A stretch of 64,000 nucleotides of DNA from contig NZ_JALKFS010000005.1 in the NCBI RefSeq assembly GCF_023051145.1, positions 2,993,733 to 3,057,732 of the forward strand, written 5' to 3'. Under the pieces are notes generated by a model. The model was not told the origin of the DNA, searched no databases, and saw nothing but the letters and a program-made list of their open reading frames with translations. The DNA comes from Williamsia sp. DF01-3. GTDB lineage: Bacteria > Actinomycetota > Actinomycetes > Mycobacteriales > Mycobacteriaceae. This document shows, one piece after another, positions 14,166 through 23,102 of this stretch. A program made the position numbers and the translations under genes. Positions within the stretch are counted from its first letter, which is position 1. Every line of letters begins with the position of its first letter.

Positions 14166-14954
14166 ATGGCCAATCGTAAGCCGCTGATCGCGGGCAACTG
14201 GAAGATGAACCTCAATCACCTCGAGGCCATCGGGCTGGTGCAGAAGATCGCATTCGCGTTGCCCGCCAAGTACTTCGACAAGGTCGACGTCACGGTGATC
14301 CCGCCGTTCACCGACATCCGCAGTGTCCAGACCGTCGTCGACGGCGACAAGTTGCTGTTGACCTATGGCGCGCAGGACCTCTCCGCGCATGATTCGGGTG
14401 CGTACACCGGTGAGATCAGCGGCGCATTCCTGGCCAAGCTCGGGTGCACGTTCGTGGTGGTCGGGCATTCCGAGCGGCGCACGATGCACGCGGAGACCGA
14501 CGACGTGGTCCTCGCGAAGACCAAGGCAGCGCTCAAGTACGAGCTGACCCCCATCGTCTGTGTCGGCGAAGGCCTCGAGGTGCGCGAGGCAGGCGACCAC
14601 GTCGACTACAACATCGCGCAGCTCAAGGGATCGCTTGCGGGCCTGTCCGCCGACGAGATCAGCAAGGTTGTCATCGCGTACGAACCCGTCTGGGCCATCG
14701 GTACCGGCCGCGTTGCCAGTGCCGCCGACGCCCAGGAGGTGTGCGCGGCGCTACGCACCACGCTCGCCGAACTGGCCGACGCCAAGGTCGCCGACTCTGT
14801 ACGCATCCTCTACGGCGGATCTGTGAACGCCAAGAACGTCGGCGAGATCGTCGGACAGACCGACGTCGACGGTGCCCTGGTGGGTGGCGCGTCGCTGAAG
14901 TCCGACGAGTTCGCCACCCTGTCGGCGATCGCCGCCGGGGGACCGCTGCCCTGA
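14166..14954 (+). CDS. tpiA: Triosephosphate isomerase
   Basis: 262-residue TIM barrel that interconverts DHAP and glyceraldehyde 3-phosphate. Motifs in order: [32 protein letters not shown] (catalytic His), [16 protein letters not shown] (catalytic Glu) and the phosphate loops YGGSVNAKN and VGGASLK. The ATG is one base after the pgk stop. It is the last gene of the gap-pgk-tpiA operon and is followed by a long hairpin. Confidence 0.97.
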   Translation: MANRKPLIAGNWKMNLNHLEAIGLVQKIAFALPAKYFDKVDVTVIPPFTDIRSVQTVVDGDKLLLTYGAQDLSAHDSGAYTGEISGAFLAKLGCTFVVVGHSERRTMHAETDDVVLAKTKAALKYELTPIVCVGEGLEVREAGDHVDYNIAQLKGSLAGLSADEISKVVIAYEPVWAIGTGRVASAADAQEVCAALRTTLAELADAKVADSVRILYGGSVNAKNVGEIVGQTDVDGALVGGASLKSDEFATLSAIAAGGPLP

Positions 14955-14964
14955 CCAACCGATT

Positions 14965-15017
14965 TTGTGCCCTTTTGGCGGTGCTGGCCTGCGGGTTTGT
15001 TCGCCAGAAGGGCACAA
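14965..15017 (+). terminator. Long intergenic hairpin after tpiA
   Basis: The 16-nt arms TTGTGCCCTTTTGGCG (14965-14980) and CGCCAGAAGGGCACAA (15002-15017) pair with one G-T wobble and a 21-nt loop. The position fits the end of the gap-pgk-tpiA transcript, but no U-run follows. It could equally be an extragenic palindrome; a similar large palindrome lies at 55067-55128. Confidence 0.5.
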
Positions 15018-15090
15018 TTCTGGGATGGGGGACGCGGCCGGTACAGTTGAACATCGGCCGTCAGTACAACTCTTTGATAGGAAACGACAC

Positions 15091-15324
15091 GTGAAGCTTG
15101 CCCTGGACATCGGACTGGTGGTCACCAGCGTCTTGTTGATCGTGTTGGTCCTGCTGCACCGCGGAAAGGGCGGCGGACTCTCGTCGCTGTTCGGCGGCGG
15201 TGTGCAGTCAAGTTTGTCCGGCTCCAGTGTTGTGGAGCGAAATCTCGACCGCCTCACCGTGTTCGTCGGCGTCATCTGGCTGATCTTCATCCTCGGCATC
15301 GGTCTGGACATCAAACTCTCGTAA
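15091..15324 (+). CDS. secG: Preprotein translocase subunit SecG
   Basis: 77-residue inner-membrane protein that assists SecYEG export. Two membrane helices are visible: residues about 3-22 (LALDIGLVVTSVLLIVLVLL) and about 55-74 (TVFVGVIWLIFILGIGLDI). The loop between them has the signature HRGKGGGLSSLFGGGVQSS. The GTG at 15091 gives the usual N-terminus and length; the open frame extends upstream to 14965, but that part has no SecG character and runs through the hairpin. M. tuberculosis secG has the same size and lies near tpi and ppc. Confidence 0.93.
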   Translation: MKLALDIGLVVTSVLLIVLVLLHRGKGGGLSSLFGGGVQSSLSGSSVVERNLDRLTVFVGVIWLIFILGIGLDIKLS

Positions 15325-15375
15325 CTTCGGCCGACACGGGCCATGTCCGAGATGCGCGAGCACGGACCGGCCAGA

Positions 15376-15388
15376 GATACTTGACCGG
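15376..15388 (+). promoter_or_regulatory. Leaderless promoter of ppc
   Basis: GATACT (15376-15381) lies 6 nt before the GTG at 15388, with no Shine-Dalgarno sequence. Same geometry as the rpe and uvrC promoters. Confidence 0.45.
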
Positions 15389-18192
15389 TGACTGACAAGC
15401 GCCCCATCGTGCCCCGTCCGGAAGCCGGCAGTACCGACCGCGAGCTCACCGAACCACTCCGCGAGGACATCCGGTTGCTCGGCGGGATCCTCGGGCAGAT
15501 CGTGCGCAAACATGCAGGCGAAGCGACCTTCGAACTGGTCGAGAAAGCGCGTGTCGAGTCGTTCCGGATCCGCCGCGACGAAATCGACCGCACCGAACTC
15601 GAAGAGCTCTTCCGCGACATCGACGTCCAGGACGCGATCTCGGTCATCCGGGCGTTCAGCCATTTCGCCTTGCTCGCCAACCTCGCCGAAGACATTCATC
15701 GCGAGCGTCGCCGCGCCATCCACGTGCGCGCCGGCGATCCTCCGCAGGACTCGAGTCTCGCCGCCACATATTCCAAGCTGTCTGCCGCGGGTCTGACCGA
15801 CGAGCAGGTGGGATCTGCGTTGGCAGATGCGACCGTGGTGCCCGTGATCACCGCCCACCCCACCGAGACCCGACGTCGCACGGTCTTCGAGGTGCAGCGT
15901 CGCATCACTGATCTGATGCGCTTCGCCGGGCGTACGGAATTGACACCCGCAGAGCGCGACGAGGTGCACACCGCGCTGAACCGGCAGATCCTCACGCTGT
16001 GGGAAACCGCGTTGATCCGACTAGAGCGTCTCCAGATCCAGGATGAGATCGAGGTGGGTCTGCGGTATTACGATGCCGGATTCTTCGAGGTCATTCCCCG
16101 GGTCAATGCCGAGCTACGGGCATGGCTCCAAGAGCACTATCCAACTGCGGGCATCGCCGGCGATCCAATTCTTCGGATGGGCTCATGGATCGGTGGAGAC
16201 CGCGACGGGAATCCATTTGTCACCGGTGAGATCGTGGGCATGGCCACCCGGCGTGCCGCGGAAACCGCTGTGGCGCATCATCTATCCGAATTGACCACCC
16301 TGGCACAGGAATTGAGCCTGACGTCGCGGCTGACCGAGGTCGACGACGAGGTGTTCGCGCTCGGTGGCGTGGAGCGGGGCACCCCCGACGCCGACGAACC
16401 CTATCGCCAGGCATTGCGGGCCATTCGGCGTCGATTGGCTGCAACCGCCGGTTCGTTGTTCGACGATCGATTTGTGGCCGTCAACGACGGGGGCTTCCCC
16501 AAAGACGGTGCCGAGACGTACGCCGATGCCGAGCAGTTGCTGGCGGACCTCGACATCATCGATGCATCACTGCGCGCGAACGGCGACGACGAACTCGCCG
16601 ATGACCGACTGCTGACTCTTCGCGAAGCCGTGCGCGCGTTCGGGTTCCACCTTTCCGGCTTGGACATGCGGCAGAACTCGGACATGCACGAGGAGGTGGT
16701 GGCCGAACTGCTCGCGTGGGCCGGGGTCCACCACGACTACACGTCGTTGTCCGAGCACGAGCGGGTCGAGTTGTTGACGGCGGAACTGAGCAACCGTCGA
16801 CCGCTGGTCGGACCCGGCGCCACACTGTCGGAGCTCGCCGACAAGGAACTGGCGATCGTTCGAGCCGCCGCCTCTGCGGTCGCCGCTTTCGGTCCACAGG
16901 CCGTTCCGAACTACGTCATCAGCATGTGCACATCGGTCAGCGATCTGTTCGAGGCGATCGTGCTGCTCAAGGAAGCAGGCCTGTTCGACCCCGGTGATGC
17001 GAAGACTCCTCCGACGTCGACCGTCCGGGTCGTCCCACTCTTCGAGACCATCGAGGATCTACAGCAGGGTGCGGCCACTCTTCTTGCGGCACTGGATGTT
17101 CCGCTGTACCGCGCGTTGGTGGAACAGCAGGAGGGCATGCAGGAGATCATGCTCGGGTACTCGGACTCCAACAAGGACGGAGGGTATCTCGCCGCGAACT
17201 GGGCGCTATATCGTGCCGAACTCGACCTCGTCGAAGCTGCCGAGAAGGCCGGAATCCGGTTGCGGCTCTTCCACGGCCGGGGCGGTACCGTCGGCCGCGG
17301 GGGTGGGCCGAGTTACGACGCGATCCTCGCTCAGCCGCCGGGCGCCGTCCAGGGGTCGCTGCGTATCACCGAGCAGGGTGAGGTGATCGCGGCCAAGTAC
17401 GCCGAACCCGTTGTCGCCCGGCGGAACCTCGAGACTTTGCTGGCCGCGACGATCGAGTCGTCGCTCCTGGACACCGAGGGGCTTGGAGAGGAGGCGGAAG
17501 CGGCGTACGCGGTGCTCGATGAACTCGCGGCTCTGGCACGCCAGGCGTACAGCGAACTGGTCCACGAGACACCGGGATTTGTCGAGTATTTCGTGAATTC
17601 GACACCCCTGTCGGAGATCGGGTCACTCAACATCGGCAGCCGCCCGGCGTCTCGCAAACAAACAGAGAAGATCTCAGACCTCCGTGCCATCCCGTGGGTC
17701 CTGTCGTGGTCGCAGGCGCGCGTGATGCTGCCCGGCTGGTACGGCACGGGTTCGGCGTTCGAGCAGTGGGTGGGGGACGACAGCAGCCGGTTGGAGACGT
17801 TGTCGGACTACTACGAGCGCTGGCCGTTCTTCCGAACGGTGATGTCGAACATGGCGCAGGTGATGGCCAAGTCGGATCTCGGTCTGGCCGAACGTTATTC
17901 GCGACTCGTCCCCGATGAGGACCTGCGCGTCAAGGTCTTCGGGATGATATCTGCCGAGCATGAACGCACAACGGCCATGTACTTCAAGATCACCAAGACG
18001 GACGATCTCCTGGCCGACAACCCAGCGCTCAAACGGTCGGTCTTCAACCGTTTTCCGTACCTCGAGCCGCTGAATCACCTCCAGGTGGAGCTTCTGCGGC
18101 GTTACCGCGGCGGGGACGACTCCGAGCTGGTCCGCCGCGGCATCCAGCTCACGATGAACGGTCTCGCAACCGCTCTGCGCAACAGCGGCTGA
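15388..18192 (+). CDS. ppc: Phosphoenolpyruvate carboxylase
   Basis: 934-residue anaplerotic enzyme converting PEP and bicarbonate to oxaloacetate. Signature segments: [15 protein letters not shown] with catalytic His near residue 155, [15 protein letters not shown] near 264, [12 protein letters not shown] near 420, [20 protein letters not shown] near 590, [14 protein letters not shown] near 630, and the conserved C-terminal [19 protein letters not shown]. It is full length. It has its own promoter after secG and runs toward the sigma-factor gene, the two ending 42 nt apart. Confidence 0.97.
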   Translation: MTDKRPIVPRPEAGSTDRELTEPLREDIRLLGGILGQIVRKHAGEATFELVEKARVESFRIRRDEIDRTELEELFRDIDVQDAISVIRAFSHFALLANLAEDIHRERRRAIHVRAGDPPQDSSLAATYSKLSAAGLTDEQVGSALADATVVPVITAHPTETRRRTVFEVQRRITDLMRFAGRTELTPAERDEVHTALNRQILTLWETALIRLERLQIQDEIEVGLRYYDAGFFEVIPRVNAELRAWLQEHYPTAGIAGDPILRMGSWIGGDRDGNPFVTGEIVGMATRRAAETAVAHHLSELTTLAQELSLTSRLTEVDDEVFALGGVERGTPDADEPYRQALRAIRRRLAATAGSLFDDRFVAVNDGGFPKDGAETYADAEQLLADLDIIDASLRANGDDELADDRLLTLREAVRAFGFHLSGLDMRQNSDMHEEVVAELLAWAGVHHDYTSLSEHERVELLTAELSNRRPLVGPGATLSELADKELAIVRAAASAVAAFGPQAVPNYVISMCTSVSDLFEAIVLLKEAGLFDPGDAKTPPTSTVRVVPLFETIEDLQQGAATLLAALDVPLYRALVEQQEGMQEIMLGYSDSNKDGGYLAANWALYRAELDLVEAAEKAGIRLRLFHGRGGTVGRGGGPSYDAILAQPPGAVQGSLRITEQGEVIAAKYAEPVVARRNLETLLAATIESSLLDTEGLGEEAEAAYAVLDELAALARQAYSELVHETPGFVEYFVNSTPLSEIGSLNIGSRPASRKQTEKISDLRAIPWVLSWSQARVMLPGWYGTGSAFEQWVGDDSSRLETLSDYYERWPFFRTVMSNMAQVMAKSDLGLAERYSRLVPDEDLRVKVFGMISAEHERTTAMYFKITKTDDLLADNPALKRSVFNRFPYLEPLNHLQVELLRRYRGGDDSELVRRGIQLTMNGLATALRNSG

Positions 18193-18234
18193 CGGCTCGC
18201 CTGGCGGGCTGGGGCCGCCGTGACCGGGCGTCCG

Positions 18235-19380
18235 TCAGTTGCGCAGGCCCGCGTTCAATCGTGCCGCTTGGCGCGTGAGGTGGTCACGTTCAGGCATGCT
18301 GGGCGCTAGTCGGGCAGCGTCGGCATACAGTCGCGCCGCGGTCTTGATGTCGCCGTCGCGTTCGTGCAGGTAGGCGCAGACAGCCGTATACCGGGGCAGT
18401 GCGGTGTCGAGCCCGGCGAGGGCGGCCAGCCCGGCTCGCGGGCCGTCGGCTTCACCGACCGCCACGGCGCGATTGAGCCGAACGATCGGGCTGTCGGTGA
18501 GTCGCACCAGTTCGTCGTACCACTCCACGATCTGCACCCAGTCGGTTTCCGAGGCCGATCGGGCGTCGGCGTGCAGGGCAGCGATCGCGGCCTGCGCCTG
18601 GAACTCGCCGAGATTGTCGCGGGCGAGTGCGTTCTGGAGCACCTCGACACCCTCGGCGATCATGCTGGTGTTCCAGAGGCCCCGATCCTGATCGGCGAGC
18701 GGCACCAGGCCACCGTCGGGGCCGGTACGTGCCGGCCGCCGGGCGTGATGGAGCAGCATGAGCGCGAGAAGGCCGGAGACCTCCTCCTGCCGCACCATCG
18801 CATCGAGCTGACGTGTCAGTCGAATGGCCTCACCGGCCAGGTCGATGTCACCGGAATAACCCTCGTTGAACACCAGATAGAGCACCCGGAGCACCGTCGC
18901 GAGATCACCGGGCCGGTCGAAGCGGACGTCTGACACGGTTCGTTTGGCTCGGCTGATCCGTTGGGCCATCGTTGCCTCGGGGACAAGATAGGCCTGCGCG
19001 ATCTGCCGGGTACTCAGGCCGCCGATCGCCCGCAGGGTCAGCGCGACGGCCGACGCCGGCGTGAGAGACGGGTGGGCGCAGAGGAAGTACAGGTGGAGTG
19101 TGTCGTCGGCAACCTGGCCAGGGCCGGGCGGCGGCTCGTTCTCCGCACGGACCTCACGGTCACGCCGAGCCTTTTCCGACCGCACCGAGTCGAGGAACTT
19201 ACGCCAGGCGACCGTGATCAGCCAGCCTTTCGGATCCCGTGGAGGATCAGTCGGCCACAGCTTCATCGCCTCCACCAGTGCGTCCTGCACGGCGTCCTCG
19301 GCCGTCGCGAAGTCGACTCCGCGACGTACGAGGACGCCGATCACAGCAGGCGTGAGGTTCCGTAAGAGAGCCTCATCCAC
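18235..19380 (-). CDS. ECF sigma factor with C-terminal TPR-like extension (ECF42 type)
   Basis: 381 residues. The sigma-2 region (about 1-75) includes FATAEDAVQDALVEAMKLWP and PKGWLITVAWRKFLDSVRSE. The sigma-4 region (about 105-160) includes SAVALTLRAIGGLSTRQIAQ and EATMAQRISRAKRTV. A roughly 200-residue helical C-terminal extension (DUF6596/TPR-like, LYLVFNEGYSGDIDLAGEAI onward) replaces an anti-sigma factor in this class. It lies 6 nt downstream of a DGPF/YCII protein gene, the hallmark partner of ECF42 sigma factors. The family is named from this layout and domain structure. The target promoter is unknown; in studied cases these sigma factors control their DGPF genes. Confidence 0.88.
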   Translation of the reverse strand: MDEALLRNLTPAVIGVLVRRGVDFATAEDAVQDALVEAMKLWPTDPPRDPKGWLITVAWRKFLDSVRSEKARRDREVRAENEPPPGPGQVADDTLHLYFLCAHPSLTPASAVALTLRAIGGLSTRQIAQAYLVPEATMAQRISRAKRTVSDVRFDRPGDLATVLRVLYLVFNEGYSGDIDLAGEAIRLTRQLDAMVRQEEVSGLLALMLLHHARRPARTGPDGGLVPLADQDRGLWNTSMIAEGVEVLQNALARDNLGEFQAQAAIAALHADARSASETDWVQIVEWYDELVRLTDSPIVRLNRAVAVGEADGPRAGLAALAGLDTALPRYTAVCAYLHERDGDIKTAARLYADAARLAPSMPERDHLTRQAARLNAGLRN

Positions 19381-19386
19381 CGCGTG

Positions 19387-19794
19387 TCACTCCGTGATCG
19401 CCGTGGGTGCGGTGAGGAAGGGGCGCACCTCCAGCCACTCGCGAAGAGGTTCGCCGCCCGCTCCAGGCGCCGCAGACAATTCGGCAGCGAGCTCGAGAGC
19501 ACGCTCGTAGCTGTCGACATCGATCGCCATCCAGCCGGCGATCAGGTCCTTGGTCTCCGCGAACGGGCCGTCGGTGACCGGCGGGCGACCCTCACCGTCG
19601 TATCGCACGAACGTTCGCTCCATCGACAACGCCTGGCTGTCCACGAACTCGCCGTTGCGTTGCAGGCGGGTCGCGAAATCTTCCATGAACTGCATGTGGG
19701 CGGACACCTCCTCGGGCTTCCACTGGTCCATCGGTGTGTCGAACAGCGGTGCCGGGCCACCCCGGTAGTGCTTGAGCAACAGGTACTTGGCCAT
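19387..19794 (-). CDS. YCII-related DGPF-domain protein
   Basis: 135-residue small dimeric alpha/beta-barrel protein of the YCII/DGPF family. It starts MAKYLLLKHYRGGPAPLFD and has the eponymous motif PPVTDGPFAETKDLIAGWMA near residue 75. The ATG at 19794 is chosen because AAGGAGAAG lies just upstream; the open frame extends far further in this strand but only as antisense to the oxygenase gene. It is first in a two-gene operon with the ECF42 sigma factor. No enzymatic reaction is established for the family. Confidence 0.9.
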   Translation of the reverse strand: MAKYLLLKHYRGGPAPLFDTPMDQWKPEEVSAHMQFMEDFATRLQRNGEFVDSQALSMERTFVRYDGEGRPPVTDGPFAETKDLIAGWMAIDVDSYERALELAAELSAAPGAGGEPLREWLEVRPFLTAPTAITE

Positions 19795-19908
19795 CGTCTT
19801 CTCCTTGGTGGATACGGCCCATTGTGGCCGTTTCACTACGGGGACGGAGTCGCTCGGTGGTTCTCGACATCGGCTTGTCCATGAATTCAGAAAATGAGCC
19901 GGACGATG

Positions 19909-19934
19909 TGAGACGATTACGCAAAACAGTCTCA
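19909..19934. promoter_or_regulatory. Inverted repeat TGAGAC-N14-GTCTCA upstream of the MpaB-type gene
   Basis: Perfect 6-nt arms (19909-19914 and 19929-19934) in the divergent region between the DGPF operon and the oxygenase gene, 28 nt before the oxygenase start. The spacing suits a dimeric repressor operator. No regulator gene of that kind is adjacent, so this is only a candidate. Confidence 0.3.
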
Positions 19935-19962
19935 ACTCTTGCTCTACCCCCGAGGAGAACCT

Positions 19963-21234
19963 GTGTCCGCGACACTGCCAGACCAGCGTGTACCCGTCCC
20001 CGGTTTCCCGACGGCCGTCAAGTACGGCGCGGCTCAGAACAACCGATGGCTCGGGACCGTCCGTCGAGTAGCTGTCAAGACAACTGGTCGCGACCTCTTT
20101 CCCACGGAAGAGCAGATCCGGACATTCGCCGAAGACATGTTCCGCAGCGATCCGGTGGCCGAACGATTTGTCGACGAGGTGTACGGCGAGCTCGGAGCGC
20201 CCGCTGCCCGTGCCCTGCTCGACAAGGCCCTGACCGAGGGGCTCGATTCCATCGACAATCCTCCGACAGCGATGAAGGCGCTGTTCGAGGAGTTCGAGAC
20301 CGTCCCCGAGTGGGTGGACCCGGCGATGATCGCAGAAGGAGAGGCCATCTGGCGCCGCTGGGGCACATCGCTGTTCAGTGTGGCGGGCGGCATCACCTTG
20401 GAGATGTACACAGAAGCGGCTGTGGCCACCCCGCTGTCGCTGGCGGGCGGGTACGCCGGGGACAACGCCCTGCGTAGGTTCCTCGAGACGGCCCGTTTCT
20501 GGATCGACGTGTCCGAACCCGACGCCTTGTTGACGCCGGGATCGGCCGGCCGTGCCACAGCCATGCGGGTTCGCGTGATGCACGTGTGGGTCCGGCGAAC
20601 AGTGGCCGAGCATCCCGAATGGGACACCGAGCGGTGGGGTGTGCCGATCAGCCAGTCGTATCAGTTGCTGACGCTGCTCGGTGGGAGCGTGGTCCCGGCG
20701 ATGGCCCTCTGGATGGTGGGTGTGCAGACATCGCTCCGGGAGATCCGGGTGTTGTTGCACTACCAGCGCTATCTCGGCCACCTCCTGGGCGTTCGAACGC
20801 AGTGGTACCCCTCGACCATCGCTGATTCGCTTCGACTGCTCGCGTTGGTAAACGCCACTCGCAGTTACGATTCCGGCCCACACGGTGCCGAGTTGATCGA
20901 ATCGTTCCCGGCGGCATTCGCGCCTCGGGACGGACACTCCGGACTACGTAGACTTCGAGAGATGTACAACGCCCGGATCTACGCGGCCTACTCGGCGCTG
21001 TTCATGATGCCGTGGACGCGGCGCGGGTACGACATGCCCAGCGCCTTGCCCGGGATCGTCTGGATCGTGGTTCGCCTCCCTCTGGTGACGGTGGTCGAAA
21101 CCGCCCGCCGGGTGTGTCCGCCGGTCTCGCGGTTCCACGAACGTTTGATGCGGCGCCACCGTGAGAACTGGCACGCGGCGCAGATGGAAGGTCGCGAAGC
21201 GACGTTCGACACCGGTCGGGGGTTGCGGCGTTGA
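19963..21234 (+). CDS. Oxygenase MpaB / DUF2236 family protein
   Basis: 423 residues of the DUF2236 family, which includes fungal MpaB and the rubber oxygenase Lcp of Gordonia and Streptomyces. Members with known function are b-type heme oxygenases. Visible family features are a central AMRVRVMHVWVRRTV helix with the Arg...His pattern associated with heme binding, the following WGVPISQSYQLLTLL segment, and VSEPDALLTPG before it. There is no twin-arginine signal, so unlike Lcp it is probably not secreted. The GTG at 19963 is chosen for the upstream GAGGAG; an in-frame TTG at 19939 lacks one. It overlaps the next gene (TTGA). The substrate is unknown. Confidence 0.8.
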   Translation: MSATLPDQRVPVPGFPTAVKYGAAQNNRWLGTVRRVAVKTTGRDLFPTEEQIRTFAEDMFRSDPVAERFVDEVYGELGAPAARALLDKALTEGLDSIDNPPTAMKALFEEFETVPEWVDPAMIAEGEAIWRRWGTSLFSVAGGITLEMYTEAAVATPLSLAGGYAGDNALRRFLETARFWIDVSEPDALLTPGSAGRATAMRVRVMHVWVRRTVAEHPEWDTERWGVPISQSYQLLTLLGGSVVPAMALWMVGVQTSLREIRVLLHYQRYLGHLLGVRTQWYPSTIADSLRLLALVNATRSYDSGPHGAELIESFPAAFAPRDGHSGLRRLREMYNARIYAAYSALFMMPWTRRGYDMPSALPGIVWIVVRLPLVTVVETARRVCPPVSRFHERLMRRHRENWHAAQMEGREATFDTGRGLRR

Positions 21235-22286
21235 GTGTGGTCGAGGCGTGGAACGGTCCGGGCCGTCGCGACGGTGAACTCACCGTGGTGCGTCCGTCCG
21301 ACAACGGAGTCCATCTCCCATCGCGCGGAAAGCCCTTCGAGCACTGGTACTTCGACGCCACGTTCGACAACGGGTATTCGGTCGTGGTGTTCTTCAACAA
21401 GCGCCGCCCGGAAGACATGCCATGGGCGCGTCCCTGGGTGGAGATCACGCTGTATGCACCCGATGGATCTCGGCAGCAGTTCTCCAAGAGGTATTCACGA
21501 TCGAAGGCAACGTTCACCGCCGACCGGGCGGATGTGACCATCGGTGACAACCGGGCCCACATCGAATCCGTCTCGGCGCCTCTGCCGAGTTATCTGGTCC
21601 ACGCGGCGGTCGGCGGAATCGAACTGGATCTCCGTTTCGACAGCGTGATGAGGCCCTGGATGCCTGGCAGCGGCGAGACGCATTTCACCGACACCGAGTC
21701 GTTCGGCTGGGTGGTCGGTGCTCCACGCGCGACGGTGACGGGGCGGGTCAGCCTCGGCGACAACGTATTCGACGTCCTGGGCAAGGGGTACGCCGACCAC
21801 AATTGGGGCACCGGCGACATGAAGAGGGTCATCGACCGCTGGCACTGGGGCCGGCTGTACTCGGCGGACTATTCGCTGCTCTACGCCACCGTCATGACGC
21901 AGCGGCGGTTCGATTCCCACGTGATCAGCCCGCTCATGCTGGCGCGCGACAACGAGGTGGTCCTGAGCACGGGGGAGACGAACCTGATCGAGGGACCGCC
22001 GGCGTTCGACGAGGCCGCAGGCCGCACCTACCCGACATCGGTGACCCTGCATGTTCCCGGCGAATTGGAGCTGACCCTGCAGGTGCGCAACGTCATTCAC
22101 GCCGAGGACATCGTGCGGGGGATCCCGGTCGTGGGTAGCGCCCCGCTGCGGCCGCTGGCTCATCGCCTCATCGGCCACCCGGGATATTTTCGGTTCTACT
22201 CCGATTTCGAGCTCACCGTGCACACGTCCGATGGCGCTGTGACGAGATCGGGGACAACCCTTCACGAACTGGTCGCCCTGAGCTAG
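21231..22286 (+). CDS. CrtC/AttH-like lipocalin-fold hydratase homologue
   Basis: 351 residues resembling hydroxyneurosporene synthase CrtC and AttH-type proteins, a two-domain lipocalin-like fold. The N-terminal GKPFEHWYFDATFDNGYSVV and central GKGYADHNWGTGD with RWHWGRLYSADYSLLYA are the recognisable family blocks. In carotenoid pathways CrtC adds water to a terminal double bond, but most distant homologues have no known substrate. TTG start overlaps the stop of the MpaB-type gene by 4 nt, so the two proteins are probably made together and may act in sequence on a terpenoid or lipid. That shared role is inference. Confidence 0.72.
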   Translation: MSVVEAWNGPGRRDGELTVVRPSDNGVHLPSRGKPFEHWYFDATFDNGYSVVVFFNKRRPEDMPWARPWVEITLYAPDGSRQQFSKRYSRSKATFTADRADVTIGDNRAHIESVSAPLPSYLVHAAVGGIELDLRFDSVMRPWMPGSGETHFTDTESFGWVVGAPRATVTGRVSLGDNVFDVLGKGYADHNWGTGDMKRVIDRWHWGRLYSADYSLLYATVMTQRRFDSHVISPLMLARDNEVVLSTGETNLIEGPPAFDEAAGRTYPTSVTLHVPGELELTLQVRNVIHAEDIVRGIPVVGSAPLRPLAHRLIGHPGYFRFYSDFELTVHTSDGAVTRSGTTLHELVALS

Positions 22287-22355
22287 GGCTGCGACTCGGT
22301 CGGCCACCACGTGCCGACGTCTCCGTGCGCGACTACCGGTGTACCCGGACCCACG

Positions 22356-23102
22356 TCAGGTGAGCTGGGACGCCGCGTCCGGATCGACGAACCACACGGT
22401 TGCGTCCGTGCCGTGTGCACCGGCACACGGCCAGTCCAGAGGATCGGCCCCACCGACCCCGGCGGCGACCGCCTCGGCCTTCTCGGCGCCGGACACGAGG
22501 AACCACACCTCACGTGCCCTGGCCACGGCCGGGAACGTCAGTGTGATCCGCTTCGGAGGCGGCTTGGGGGAATCGGTGACGGCGACAACGGTCGCGTCGG
22601 TCTCAGCGGTCGCGGCGGTGTGCGGGAACAGCGAATTGATGTGCCCCTCACCGCCCATCCCGACCAGGTGGACGTCGAACTCCGGCACCAGATGGCCATC
22701 GCCGGCTTTCGACGACAAGGCTGCCGCATAGTCGGCTGCTGCCGCTTCGATGTCGTCGCCGAACTCGCCATCGGACGCAGCCATGACAAACACCCGATCC
22801 GGTTGCACCGGAACGTGATGCAGTAGCGCGTCGTAAGCCTGCCCGGCGTTCCGTTCGGGGTCGTCGGCGGTGACGAACCGTTCGTCACCCCAGTAGATGT
22901 CCACTGCGGACCAGTCGATGCCGCCGGAGTCCTTCGCGAGTGCCTCGAGCAATGCGATGCCATTGCTACCGCCCGTCAGCACCACCGACGCACTCCCGCG
23001 CGCCGCCTGCGCCGAGGTGACCGTGGCGATGAACCGCGCCGCCACCGACTCGACCAGCGCGGTCTTGTCAGCACAGTGGATGACCTGCGCATCGGCGTTC
23101 AT
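22356..23102 (-). CDS. pgl: 6-phosphogluconolactonase
   Basis: 248-residue enzyme (DevB type) that hydrolyses the lactone made by Zwf. Motifs: VVLTGGSNGIALLEAL near residue 40, VDIYWGDERFVTADDPERN near 67, FDVHLVGMGGEGHINSLFPH near 142, and PPPKRITLTFPAVARAREVW. The ATG at 23102 overlaps the opcA stop by 4 nt. It is the last gene of the tkt-tal-zwf-opcA-pgl operon, as in M. tuberculosis (Rv1449c-Rv1445c). Confidence 0.94.
   Translation of the reverse strand: MNADAQVIHCADKTALVESVAARFIATVTSAQAARGSASVVLTGGSNGIALLEALAKDSGGIDWSAVDIYWGDERFVTADDPERNAGQAYDALLHHVPVQPDRVFVMAASDGEFGDDIEAAAADYAAALSSKAGDGHLVPEFDVHLVGMGGEGHINSLFPHTAATAETDATVVAVTDSPKPPPKRITLTFPAVARAREVWFLVSGAEKAEAVAAGVGGADPLDWPCAGAHGTDATVWFVDPDAASQLT

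Noticed and set aside
14965-15090. A longer SecG of 119 residues
   Set aside because: The extra N-terminal part runs through an intergenic hairpin and has no SecG character; GTG 15091 gives the normal 77-residue protein.
19795-20937. A 516-residue form of the DGPF protein
   Set aside because: The upstream extension is antisense to the oxygenase gene; ATG 19794 has a good ribosome-binding site and family N-terminus.
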